Assembly (NCBI GenBank): GCA_002682825.1
Contig: NOKP01000004.1
Span: forward strand, 1,237,607-1,301,606
DNA length: 64,000 nt
Source of the DNA: Neonectria sp. B-13
Lineage: Eukaryota; Ascomycota; Sordariomycetes; Hypocreales; Nectriaceae
Direction of reading: 5' to 3'
A program made the translations under genes and the position numbers. Shown here piece after piece: positions 21,247-32,249 of this stretch (position 1 is its first letter; the number at the start of each line of letters is the position of its first letter). Under the pieces are notes generated by a model. That model was not told the origin of the DNA, did no database searches, and saw only the letters and a program-made list of their open reading frames with translations.

Positions 21247-23017
21247 ATGAGAAGAACATCCGTCTCGCTTCCAACCAAGACAATCGCCCACGATCCCCAC
21301 GAGAAACCCGACCGCTATAGGTTCGCCCCCAGAAAACAAGGGCTTTTTACCAAGATGAAGGACTCCTGGATGACCCAGGCGCAGCGGACGCGGTGGATTA
21401 AGACTGCCACCATCGTCCTGCTCCTCGTCACCGTCTTCTACTTCATGTCGCCCAAGGGAGTCGAGATCTACAAAGAAGGTATGTAATCTTGAAGCAGGCT
21501 TTTAGGCCCGCGAGTCGCTGACATGGCCACAGTCTCTCACGGCAATGGCGAGAAGGCCGCCGAAGGCCAGAAGGTCGCCGAAGGCCAGACCCCCTCCGAC
21601 GACACCTACGGTACCGACCGTTGCACCAGATCGTTCTCCAAGGACAAGCCCATTGTCCAATACGTCCTCATGATCGACGCCGGCAGCACTGGCTCCCGCA
21701 TCCACGTCTACAAGTTCAACAACTGCGGTCCCACCCCTGAGCTCGAGAAGGAAGAGTTCAAGATGACAGAGAAGTCAGTTGGCGGCCTCAGCGCCTTCAA
21801 GGACGACCCCGTTGGTGCCGCCAAGAGCCTGGATCCCCTCATGCAGGTCGCCATGGAGAACGTCCCAGAAAAGCTCAAGGGCTGCTCCCCCGTCGCCGTC
21901 AAGGCCACCGCTGGTCTCCGAATGATTGGAACCGAACTAGCCGACGCCATCCTCGCTGAGGTTCGACGACACCTGGAGCAGGATTATCCCTTCCCCGTCG
22001 TCGATAACGAGAAGGAGGGCGTTGCCATCATGGACGGCTCCATGGAGGGTGTCTACGCTTGGATCACTACCAACTACCTCCTCGGCAAGATCGGCGGTCC
22101 GGATTCTAGCGACTCGGCTGCTGTCTTCGACCTGGGCGGTGGCTCTACCCAGATTGTTTTCGAGCCCAACTTCAAGGCCGCTGTGGATGGCGGCATGCCC
22201 GAGAAGCTCTCCGAAGGCGATCACAAGTACGAGCTGGACTTTGGTGGCCGCAAGTTTGAGTTGTACCAGCACTCTCACCTTGGTTACGGTTTGATGGCTG
22301 CCCGCGATGCGATCCACGTGGCCTTGATCAAGGACATTACCACAACAAATGGCGATGACAAGGCCTGGATGACGCAGCCCGTCGTGCACCCTTGCGTCGC
22401 TCCCGGAATGACCAAAGAGGTTGAGGTCAGAGTTGGCAGCAGTGATGACAAGGTCGCCTTCAACTTCACCGGTCCTTCCCAGCCTGCTCCCGCTCAGTGC
22501 CGCAACCTGGCCGAGAAGATCCTGAACAAGGAGGCCACTTGTGACCTCGCACCCTGCTCCTTCAACGGTATCCACCAGCCGTCCCTGGCCAAGACCTTCA
22601 CCCAGGAGGACGTCTACATCTTTTCCTACTTCTTTGACCGCACCAAGCCCCTCGGTATGCCCGACTCTTTCACCCTCCGTGAGATGCACGACCTCGCCCA
22701 GACCGTGTGCATGGGCAAGTCTGCCTGGGATATCTTCACTACTGTTCCTGGCGCGCTGGAAGAGCTCGAGGACCGACCAGAGCACTGCCTGGATCTCAAC
22801 TTCATGATTGCTCTCCTACACACTGGCTATGACATGCCCATCGAGCGCGAAGTCAAGGTTGCCAAGAAAATCAAGGGCAATGAGCTCGGCTGGTGCTTGG
22901 GTGCTAGGTAAGCTTCTCCATACTACTCTTCTAATTCATGTTACTAACCAGGACTTTAGCTTGCCTCTGCTTGAGGGCGGCTCCGGCTGGCAATGTAAGA
23001 TCCGCGAGGTTGTCTAG
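21247..23017 (+). CDS. gda1: Golgi guanosine-diphosphatase (GDA1/CD39 family)
   Basis: Three exons, 21247-21478, 21533-22907 and 22960-23017, give 554 residues. The enzyme hydrolyses GDP to GMP in the Golgi lumen, so that GMP can exchange for cytosolic GDP-mannose during protein and lipid mannosylation. It is a type II membrane protein: basic cytosolic tail, one membrane helix at about 52-67 ([14 protein letters not shown]), a short stem, then the apyrase domain. The apyrase conserved regions are all present: [12 protein letters not shown] (ACR1), KATAGLRMI (ACR2), [15 protein letters not shown] (ACR3) and [14 protein letters not shown] (ACR4). The terminal exon encodes only 19 residues (ending CKIREVV). 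The ATG used is the first in frame, since the open upstream sequence contains none. Convergent neighbour 275 bp downstream. Confidence 0.95.
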
Positions 23018-23291
23018 AGATCTCGGGTACGACGGCGTTGAGGAGGAAATTGCGTAACGCTTTGCTTTTACTAGGGTGACTTTCCTTGTCTGAGATGAAC
23101 GACTTGTACGTTGGGAACACGGCGAAAAGAGACAACCACGCACGCATGGATTGTCTGGCATGAGAAACAACCTGGAAAGGGTCACGGTTGACGGGTGCAT
23201 GCATACCGGCCTGACCCAGCACCCAGGGTCCTGAGGTTTGTTCGTAAGGTGTAGAATTACTATAGACTATCTAATATACGGGTGGCACGGC

Positions 23292-24504
23292 CTAGAGCGG
23301 CGCGGTCACCATACCCAAGACATCTTCAACGATATCCTCAGGGCCAATATCCTCGAGCAATGCCTGTACGGCCTCGACCCGGCTGCCCCACTGCATGCTC
23401 CTTTCCTTTTCAGGCGGAGTGAGCTGGATGCGGTGTAAGTAGACCTTCCTGGCGGCGAGGCCGATGAGCGCTGGCGTGACATAGTCGAGCCGATGCAACG
23501 GTGCGAGACAGCGCATGAGCTGGGTAAAGTGTTTGGTTGCTGCGGGAGTGATGCCTCCAGCGACGGCCCGGTGCATGCGTAGGAAGGAGATGATGTTCAT
23601 TTGGTAGCGGACAATTTCAATGTCTACTTGGGCTTGCTGGCTCAGCGTGCCCAGACGGCTGATCTCCTGAGATGGCTGTTAGCTGCTATTAAAACAAAAA
23701 CGAGGCAGGAGTTCATGAATCCACAAACGCACTGTTTCTATGATCAAGGGGGGCCCTGCGGAGGCATCGTCACCGGCGCCTCGCTTCACGACGCTGCCGG
23801 TTGAGGCCGTATCGGCCCCATCGCCAACGTCGTGTTCCTCGAGATTGACAAATCCATCGTCCGGGTTATGCCAGTAGGCGATGTACAAGAAATCATTGAG
23901 GTGCGCCGTCACACGTGCCTCACCCCCGCTCGCAGCCTCCAACACAGGGATGAAGACGAACTGCTTGGGTGCGGTCTGCACCGACGTGCGGGTGAAGATG
24001 CGGCGGGTGCGGAGCAGCTCGAGGGCCTGGATCTGCACGGCCTGGGGCGCGCGGTCGAGGTTCTTAGCGAGCACGACGTTGGCGATTTGCGATGAGGAGA
24101 CGCGCGGCGAGAGCGGCGCCGAGCGGTTCGACGGCGGCCGCGAGACGAAGTAGGAATCGCCGCGGATGGCGCGGTGCGGCGAGTCAGAGCGGCCGTTGGA
24201 GGGCGGGAACTGGTGCGGGATGAGCAGGGCGGCGGCGAAGTCTTCGAGCGTGGTGGTGGGGTTGCAGTCGACGACGACCCAGCTGAGGCCGAACGTCTTG
24301 GTCGCTACCTATAGATTGGGATGTCAGCTGGCTGGTCACGAAGGCGGCATCGGAACATACCAGTTGCAGCTCCTGGAGCAGGTCCTCGATGGCATCGGAT
24401 GGTGTGCTGACCAGGCAGTGCTCACGGCTGATGAGACACAGCAGCACCGCCAGCTCCAGATCGCTCAGGGCATGAACCTTGTCGAGAAGACCGTCATCCA
24501 CCAT
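23292..24504 (-). CDS. Conserved ascomycete protein, possibly MoxR/Mg-chelatase-related
   Basis: Three exons, complement of 24361-24504, 23733-24308 and 23292-23666, give 364 residues with both introns in phase 0 (GTATGT; GTGCGT donors). The N-terminus (LLDKVHALSDLELAVLLCLI) and the following VSTPSDAIEDLLQELQ look like the start of AAA/MoxR-type proteins. The middle has VVLAKNLDRAPQAVQIQALE, resembling the sensor region of Mg-chelatase subunits, where automatic annotation often gets the name magnesium chelatase. There is no Walker A motif (GxxGxGKT), so ATPase activity is doubtful. The C-terminal exon is helical with HRLDYVTPALIGLAARK, similar to the lid helix of such proteins. Function unknown; the family resemblance is from memory and not certain. 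Divergent from ypt7 across 0.6 kb. Confidence 0.7.
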
Positions 24505-25103
24505 CGTTAAGCGGCCTGTGACTCGGCGTTGAGTCCATTAGGCGGCGAATGCTTCAAGGGAGTCCTAGAGGAAACGACCCTATCTTCAATCGGTCAACCG
24601 AAGCATGGATGGACAGGGGTGAGGTCGCATGATACAGGCGCATATGATGTCACGTGGCGTGCACAAGTCGCAGCGTCCACTGCCCCCACTGCCCAGCATT
24701 CGCTCGCTCCAATGCGTTCACTGACTGGTGCACTGTGGATATACTGTGGATTTATGCGTCAGTCTAGCCTTAGCGCAGCTTAGCGGGGTGGGTACTGGTC
24801 ACCTTGAGCGACGGGCGAGGCTGTGACATTGCCGTCGTCTGCCTCCCGGTCTTCTGCGGCGTCTTGCCTCTAAACAACATCGCTTGCCGAACGCCTTCTC
24901 CCACGGCGCAACCCCCTTCCTTCGAACAACTACCAGCTGCGGACCGCCTCGTGACGACAGGCAGCAGCTTCGGCCACTACTCCAAATTTTCCCGGTCGGT
25001 GACGGCTTGAGCTTCGACGAGCAGCCCACGATTGCGAGATTGCGTTGCAGCCGCCCGAGATAACGTCATTGAAACTCGCTCCCATCCACGGCGATAAGTC
25101 ACC
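24505..25103. other. Divergent intergenic between the AAA-like gene and ypt7
   Basis: Promoters of both genes; no coding sequence or RNA gene recognised. Confidence 0.55.
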
Positions 25104-26105
25104 ATGTCTTCGAGGAAGAAGGTTCTCCTCAAGGTGCGGCATTCAAGAATCTGCGGCTGCTGGAGGACATGTATGCTGATGGTGGCTTGAATTAGGTCAT
25201 TATCCTTGGGGATAGCGGTGTTGGCAAGACCAGCTTGATGAACCAATATGTACGGACGACCCACCTACGCCCCTTATCCAAAGTCGCTACTACGTAACGC
25301 AGTGATGCTGATGGAAGTCCCGATGGCTATAGGTCAACAAGAAGTTCAGTGCTAGCTACAAAGCCACTATCGGCGCCGATTTCCTAACGCGAGAGGTCCT
25401 GGTCGATGGTCGACAAGTCACCATGCAGGTATGGCATCCGGCACAAACAACCACCACCTCAAGAGAGGTCTCCCGCAGACACAGATACTAACTGCTGCTT
25501 CTCCAGCTCTGGGATACGGCTGGCCAAGAACGATTCCAGTCCCTGGGTGTTGCCTTCTACCGTGGTGCCGACTGCTGCGTTCTAGTATACGATGTCAACA
25601 ACGCCAAGAGCTTCGAGGCGCTGGACAGCTGGAGAGACGAGTTCCTGATCCAGGCATCGCCCCGGGATCCGCTCAACTTCCCCTTCGTGAGTGGGCTTGA
25701 CTCTGAAATGAACGTCTAGGCCCCGGGCTAACGCTGTTGCAGGTTGTTTTGGGTAACAAGATTGATGTCGAGGAGAGCAAGCGAGTGGTAGGTTCCCCCG
25801 ACATCGGCTTGGTCCGAGCCGTATGCTGACGCGGACGCAGATCTCGAACAAGCGTGCCATGACTTTCTGCCAGTCCAAGGGTGACATCCCTTACTTCGAG
25901 ACGAGTGCCAAGGAGGCTATCAACATCGACCAGGCTTTCGAGGGTAGGTCGTCCCCGTTCAAGGGTACAAATAATCACAGGCTCACACGTTACAGTCATT
26001 GCCCGAAACGCTCTGGCTCAAGAGGAGTCGGAGGAGTTCAGCGGCGACTTTGACGATCCGATCAACATTGACATTGAGCACGACCGCGATGGATGCGCCT
26101 GCTAG
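25104..26105 (+). CDS. ypt7: Rab7-type GTPase Ypt7
   Basis: Seven exons, 25104-25133, 25196-25249, 25333-25428, 25507-25686, 25743-25787, 25841-25943 and 25996-26105, give 205 residues, exactly Rab7 size. All GTPase motifs are present: P-loop [10 protein letters not shown], switch I with the Rab7-type [32 protein letters not shown] (switch II), NKID (as GNKIDV), and ETSAKEA. The C-terminal CAC is a double-geranylgeranylation signal. It acts on late endosomes and the vacuole in HOPS-dependent homotypic fusion and autophagosome-vacuole fusion. The start context is CACCATG. The many short exons with introns of 52-83 bp match the ancestral intron-rich structure of fungal Rab genes. Confidence 0.97.
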
Positions 26106-27159
26106 ACGACTATCTAGAAGGGGATACAGTGGTGGCGAGTGTTGACTGGGATTGGTGAGGGTACGGGAGGGGGCTATTTTCTTTGCGGGGAGATAACTTT
26201 TTTGTTTCCCTCGCCAGACATATTGTTATCATTGCCTGGATGTAGCATACCGAGAGAGACGACTGCTTTTCGTTGGTGTTATACATGGTTGCGCTTTTGT
26301 TGCTTTCCCGTATGCCGTCTGGTTTGACCGTGAAGTTCATGGACGGTGTTGACCTGTATCGGGACCGTCTTTTGCGTGCTAGTATTGTCTGCAGATTTGG
26401 ATTAAATGAGTTGATGTCGAAGACTGGATGCATTCCAATGTGAGAACTCCCCCTGGTGTAAGAGACACGCCGCCCAGTAATATCCTCAGCCGCTTTGGGA
26501 CGGAAGTCGTTTTCCAGAACACATCAGGCCATGTTAGAGCTCGCACCATGCGGCGGACGCAGCCTGGCGGGAAGTGCGTGCATTCATCTCAGCGTCGACC
26601 AAGAGTCGTATGTTCGCTGGGTCTTTCACATTCTGAAGCTGGGGGCCCTCCTGGGTCGTCGTCGGCTGTGGTGTATCAACGTCGAAGGGAGCGACGGCCT
26701 GGATCCTCGGCAGTGCCCCACCCGGCTCCGAGGCTCCAGGTGAGGTTGGGGGTTCGATTGGCCGCCGAGCGCTACAAGCAGCACTGCTCGTACCCCGGAT
26801 TCCCCGCTGTTGGCTGCTTGTTCTGGGGGGAGCTGTTTCTCGCTGTGGCAGCAGGCAACGGTACCTGGAAGTTGGACCTCGGCATCGGGCGCTGCGAACG
26901 TTCGACGGGGTGCGGAGAAGACGCGACGAGGGTTGGAGAGCTGGGGAGCTGCGGGTTTCATTCCCTTTATTAACAAGGAGGTTCGTGCCGCTGTGTCTCG
27001 TTTTCCTTCTTTAATTAATCCAGCTGCTGCTTCGTTTAAAGCGAATTAGTTCGAACTTTGTAAGACAAACTAAACTTTCTCGTCACTCATTCACTCGACC
27101 CTTCCTCTCCCACTTGATACCGTGATACGTCATCAAGCTCGCAGCAAGCAAACAACACC
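26106..27159. other. Intergenic between ypt7 and acyl-CoA dehydrogenase
   Basis: ypt7 3' flank, then promoter. A stop-free stretch at 26428-26973 gives a 181-codon frame whose product has low complexity and no domain, with an equally long frame opposite; I treat both as chance. Confidence 0.5.
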
Positions 27160-28706
27160 ATGTCCGCCAGAATCCCAGCCATCGTAGGTCGCCCTCTTTC
27201 GCCATGAGCCGCAGCGTCATGCGTGGTGGATGCTAACCGTGTGCCCCGGACAGGCTGCGAATCGCGTCAGCGAGGCGGCCAAGCAGACGCTTGACATTGT
27301 CGCCAAGTTTGTCGAGGAGGAGTGCATCCCGTGAGTATTTGTCCTTTTTGCATGTCAAGAGCCGACTTGCTAACCTATCCCCCAGCGCTGATCCGGTCGT
27401 CGAGGCCCTCACCGGCCAGGGCGACAGCCGGTGGGAATGCCACCCGGAGATCATCGAGGCCCTCAAGGTCAAGGCGCGGAGCCTCGGCCTCTGGAACATG
27501 TTCCTCCCCAAGGGCCACTACACCGAGTCGCCCGGCTGGACCAACCTCGAGTACGGCCTGATGGCCGAGTGGCTGGGCCGCTCGTCGGTCGCGTCCACGG
27601 CCTGCAACTGCGCCGCCCCGGACACGGGTAACATGGAGGTGCTGGCCAAGTACGGCAACGCCGCCCAGAAGGAGGAGTGGCTCCGGCCGCTCATGGAGGG
27701 CAAGATCCGCTCGGCCTTCCTCATGACGGAGCCGCAGATCGCCTCGTCCGACGCCACCAACATCGAGCTGAGCATCCGCCGCGAGGGCAATGAGTATGTC
27801 CTCAACGGCCAGAAGTGGTGGTCCAGCGGCGCCGGCGACGTCAACTGCGCCATCTACATCGTCATGGGCAAGACGGACCCTGACAACAAGGATCCCTACA
27901 AGCAGCAGTCGGTGGTCCTGGTGCCGGCGGGCACCAAGGGCATCACCATCAACAGGATGCTCAAGGTCTACGGCTACGACGACGCACCGCACGGCCACGG
28001 CCAACTCACATTTGAGAATGTGCGCGTGCCCATCAGCAGCATGGTGCTCGGCGAGGGACGAGGATTCGAGATTATCCAGGGCCGCCTTGGACCTGGCCGT
28101 ATTCACCACGCCATGCGCTGCATCGGTGCTGTAAGTGCACCCTCAAGGATGATCGAGGCCAGTTTCACTAACAGTCACGCCTAGGCGGAGCGAGCACTCG
28201 ACTGGATGCTCTACCGAGTCAACGACGAGACGAAGAAGCCGTTTGGCAAGCTCCTCCGCGAGCACGGCGTCATCCTCGAGTGGATCGCCAAGTCCCGCAT
28301 CGAGATCGACGCCGCCCGCATGGTGGTTCTCAACGCAGCCATCAAGATGGACGAGTTCGGCGCCAAGAAGGCCCTCAAGGAGATCGCCGAGGCCAAGGTG
28401 CTGGTGCCACAGACGGCGCTGAACGTCATCGACCGCGCCGTGCAGGCGTTTGGCGGCGCGGGTGTCTCGCAGGACACGCCGCTGGCTTACATGTGGGCGG
28501 GCATCCGGACACTCAGGCTGGCCGACGGACCGGACGAGGTGCATCTGCAGCAGCTCGGCCGCAACGAGAACAAGCGCGGCGGCGAGGCCACGGCGACGAT
28601 CCAGCGGCAGCGGGAGAAGACGGCGGCGCTGATGAAGGAGTACGGGGTTGAGACCGTGCAGCCGGGGTCGAGGATAAAGCATGAGAAGGTTGCTGCGAAG
28701 CTATAG
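27160..28706 (+). CDS. Acyl-CoA dehydrogenase with peroxisomal PTS1
   Basis: Four exons, 27160-27183, 27254-27330, 27386-28130 and 28185-28706, give 455 residues. FAD-dependent acyl-CoA dehydrogenase fold: N-terminal helical domain ([28 protein letters not shown]), the beta-domain with [17 protein letters not shown] and [11 protein letters not shown], and the C-terminal helical domain with [20 protein letters not shown] and [19 protein letters not shown]. These match the ACAD10/ACAD11-like branch without the kinase/phosphatase fusion. The last three residues are AKL, a good PTS1, so the protein is probably peroxisomal, where it would start beta-oxidation of particular (long or branched) acyl-CoAs. 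No mitochondrial presequence is visible in MSARIPAI. The first exon is only 24 nt. Confidence 0.92.
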
Positions 28707-29525
28707 GGCGGGTTTGGTTGGTTGGTTGGTGGGTGGGTAGGTAATGAATCTTGAAGCATGAATTGCGAATGAACCGCGAAGCGTGAACCGTGGCCCATGA
28801 ACCGTGATCTGTGGCCCATGAACCGCGATCCGTTGGCTCAGTGAGCGGTGGAGTGTCTGCTGGTTCAAGACCGGATTACCGTCGGCTTGTTGTTGTTGTT
28901 GTTGTGTATGATATACAAAAGGAATCTATAGGAGCCGTGTCGTCGATTGGACATGGTGTGCAGGATGCTGATACAGTGACGTCGATCCACAACGCCCTCT
29001 CTCGTGAGTCATTACTGCGACGCTGGTAATTACCCCAGACAATGCCGGTTCCCGCGCCCGCGTGCATGTCCGGGACGCGACCATGCCATGCCATTGCCGT
29101 GGCGATGATGCGTTGTCGGTTGTGTATTCGCAGCAGTCGAAACGGAAATCCTCAGGGATGTTTGCACGGCGCTGGTCTAACAAGGAGATGGAGGAGCGTG
29201 CGTGCCAAACAATTATCGTCCGTGACCCACTTGCCCATTCCACCCTGGCTAATTGATTGCCGTTGCCCCGCCGACAGAAGGCACCGTTTACTTTGACGTG
29301 CCATTTTGCTCATTGCCTGAATTGTGCACGCTCGTGGAATATCTCTGCTCACACTGCTACTACATTAACGCTGCATCCCGCGCTCTTTGAACCATCCGAA
29401 ATCATCCATCCATCCAACCATCAATCCATCAATCGGCCCATTCAACTCCTCTCGCATCTTCACTATTCTACACGCAACGCAACACTTCCCCAATCAGTCT
29501 ACTCAACCCAAACCAACATATCACC
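28707..29525. other. Intergenic with short repeats
   Basis: Contains two near-identical copies of GTGGCCCATGAACCGYGAT at about 28790-28830, a (TTG)n run near 28890 and, close to spo12, a run of CATCCATCCAACCATCAATC-type words in the leader. No gene recognised. Confidence 0.55.
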
Positions 29526-29984
29526 ATGTCGACCAAGGTTCTCGCCGACAAGGACGCCAACGCCGCCATGGCTGACCAACAGGTCTTCGGCAAGGACGTC
29601 AAGAGCATGGAGTACCATCGCCAGGTCCTCCAGTCCAAGATCGCCCAGGACGACACGTACGTGCCCGTCCGCCATGATGCGAACCAAGGCACGCGCCTCC
29701 GTGAACGCCAGCCATTAACTCTTTACGCCAGGTCCAACAAGTACATCTCTCCCTCGGACAACATCATGAGCCCCTGCACCGCCAAGATCAACGCCCTGCG
29801 CAACAAGCACGCCAGCAAGTTCGTCATCCCCCTTCTCCTTCTGCTCGCCATGGCATTTACTGACCTCTCCCTTTACAGAGCCAAGCCCAAGTCGCTCTTC
29901 GCCCAAGCGAGCGCTAAGAAGCTCCAGGGCGAGAACCCTCTAGGCACGACGCCCGCTGCGCCGGCCAAGACCTTCCAGCTTTGA
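29526..29984 (+). CDS. spo12: Spo12-family mitotic exit regulator
   Basis: Three exons, 29526-29656, 29732-29818 and 29879-29984, give a 107-residue protein. The diagnostic Spo12 core is SNKYISPSDNIMSPC followed by TAKINALRNKH (about residues 45-70), containing two SP sites that are CDK-type phosphorylation targets. In yeast Spo12 promotes Cdc14 release through the FEAR pathway; in fission yeast it is a minor meiotic/mitotic factor. The remainder (an acidic/Ala-rich start and a basic Ala/Pro-rich tail) is low in complexity, as usual in the family. The second donor is GTTCGT. The CACCATG context supports the start. Convergent with rbg1, 331 bp between stops. Confidence 0.88.
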   Translation: MSTKVLADKDANAAMADQQVFGKDVKSMEYHRQVLQSKIAQDDTYVPVRHDANQGTRLRERQPLTLYARSNKYISPSDNIMSPCTAKINALRNKHASKFVIPLLLLLAMAFTDLSLYRAKPKSLFAQASAKKLQGENPLGTTPAAPAKTFQL

Positions 29985-30315
29985 AGACGCCGCAGTACCA
30001 TGCCTTTTGATATTTATCGCTCTTTCGGATACGCACAGCTTGGCCTGGTGGATCATTACGGTGCACTGGTTTTTGCCGCTGGAAGTTTGGGGGCGGCTCG
30101 GCGGACTTTGGGCGTTCAGGGTTTACAACACGTTCGTTGTGCAGGATATGACAACCGTTGGCTTGTAATGACATGATGCGATGACCGGATTTTGGCTTCT
30201 TCGGGGGTTGTGTCGTACTATGTATGAATTTATCCATTTGATACCTGGCTTTGACTTTGTCTGTTTTTCTTCCGCGGTCGTGACGATACGAAGTGTCCCA
30301 AGACGGCGGGCACAT
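29985..30315. other. Convergent 3' intergenic between spo12 and rbg1
   Basis: Shared 3' flanks; nothing else recognised. Confidence 0.5.
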
Positions 30316-31904
30316 CTATGCTCGCCAGCCGCTAACAATGTAAACAACATCTTCGTCCGCCACCGGGTGTCCCAGACCGCACCTCTGAGGGACATGCCTC
30401 GCACTCGCTCCCCAAACCAGCGCGTACTTGAACGTCTCCTTGAGCGTCCTGTGGATGCGGTCGCACACATCCTCGATGGTGCTGTTGCTCCGCACGATCA
30501 GCGCCTCGCCAAAGTTGGGGTCGACGCCCTTGCGCTTTGTGTAGATGCGGATCAGCTTCAGCTCCTCCCAGCACCGCTCCACGACGTCCTGGATGCCGAG
30601 GTCGAGCTCACAGCTCATGACGACGGTGTGTGGCTCGCGCGCGAGCTTATCGAGGAAGTCCAGCGAGACGCTGTCGATCTTGTTGTACACGTAGAGGCAT
30701 TTGATGTATTTGCGGTGGTCCTTCATGATGACGTCGATGAACTCGTCAACGGTCGCGAACTCGTCGCGAACCAGGACCTCGCAGTTGAGGATCTTGTAGT
30801 CTCGGAGGATGTTGTAGAGCATCTTCTCGTCCAAGTACTTCGGGGGCGCCTGGAACGTGATTTTCATGCCGCCTGCCTTCTTGATCTTAAGGTAGATGTT
30901 TCTACTCTTGTTAGCATCATAACGTGAAGAGCCATGCATCACCGTCCAACTTACGGTGGCTCTCGGTTTAGCCGGATGCCGACGGCTTCCAGTTCGGCCT
31001 CCAGCAGAGCCCTCTGCTCTGCCTTCTTGGTGGCATCCAAGACCATCAGAATCAAGTCACTCGTCTTAGCCGCCGAGATGACCTGCCGTCCTCGTCCCTT
31101 TCCTTCAGAAGCACCCTCGATGATACCGGGGAGATCCAGCAGCTGGATTTCCGCACCGCCATACTCGAGCACACCGGGGATCGCTGTCAGGGTGGTAAAG
31201 GAATACGCGGCAACCACGGACGTCGTCTTGGTCACCTTGGATAGGAAAGTCGACTTTCCTACTGAAGGAAAGCCGACCAACGAAATTCGGGCATCACCGC
31301 TTTTACTGACATCGAAACCCGCTCCTGGGCCAGCTCCAGCTCCTGGGCCGGGCTCCAGAAGTTGTGCCCGTAGTCGAGCAAGTTTTCTAGGCTTGTTAGC
31401 ATCTAAGAATGTAGGCAATGGGAAGGTTGCCCTCTCAATATTCCTTTCAAGGAACATGTCTCAAAGAGATTCACGACTCACCCTTTTAATAGACCCAGAT
31501 GATATTCTGAGACGGGTCAACAATGGCTCAGGACCTGGCAAAAGTGATCGGTTGCAAACATACCAGTCGCCTTATTTTCTAAGATGAAATTAGTTTTGTT
31601 CTTAGACATGGATCAAATGAGTCTCCCGTCCCAGGAGCGGAGGTGAGTGAGTTCTGGTCGGTGTTCTGATGCCCCCACCACGGACTCACTTGACGCCACA
31701 CACAGGGCGCAAGCTCTCCAACTCAGCCTATCCTCTCCGGAGAATGCCATCCAAGACTCATTCATACCCGTGATGGACATCACAGCTGCTTACTTTGGGT
31801 CTTCTTCATCTCATCCTCAATCCTGAGGGGCTATCAGCAACTGCCCCGCCACAGCAAAGGCCGGGGGCTACCCACTCCTTGATTTTTTCCGTGATGTTCA
31901 CCAT
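30316..31904 (-). CDS. rbg1: Developmentally regulated GTP-binding protein (DRG1/Rbg1)
   Basis: Six exons, complement of 31876-31904, 31794-31822, 31564-31578, 31482-31506, 30955-31386 and 30316-30901, give 371 residues, the DRG1 size. The first four exons are tiny (29, 29, 15 and 25 nt) and together restore the conserved DRG N-terminus ([20 protein letters not shown] then [19 protein letters not shown]). GTPase motifs: G1 [10 protein letters not shown]3 [20 protein letters not shown]4 NKID; then the C-terminal TGS domain (RIYTKRKG ... KYALVWG). The protein binds ribosomes together with a DFRP partner (Tma46) and relieves translational stalling. Divergent from cwc2 across 345 bp. Confidence 0.95.
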
Positions 31905-32249
31905 GCTGCCTTCGGTTGGAAGCGCCGGTCGCGCCCCAGACAAAATCTCACGGTAAGAATGAGCAAAAAGCGGTCTCGAGTTTGAGTCTCGATGTTCGGT
32001 CTTCAGTTCCAAGATTCCCAAGGTGGGGCGAGTGAGGACTTGACGAGGGCGCGGCAGAATCCCTCCTCCGCGCTCCACAAAGTGCGGGATGGCCATCTCA
32101 CCGCCTTCCCTTTTCGCCATGCTGCTCGGCTCCCCCAGAAAGTTTTACAGCCTTGCATCATCTCCGCCAGCTTCCCGAAGCAACGTCGTCGCGTCGCCAC
32201 CAACACATTTCAATTCTTCGGCCACAACCACCCAAATCACGAGCGAAAT
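31905..32249. other. Bidirectional promoter of rbg1 and cwc2
   Basis: Only 345 bp separate the two start codons, so both housekeeping promoters overlap here. No TATA-like element stands out. Confidence 0.6.

Noticed and set aside
26428..26973. 181-codon open frame downstream of ypt7
   Set aside because: No domain, no signal peptide, odd composition, and an equally long frame on the opposite strand; likely chance in GC-rich sequence.
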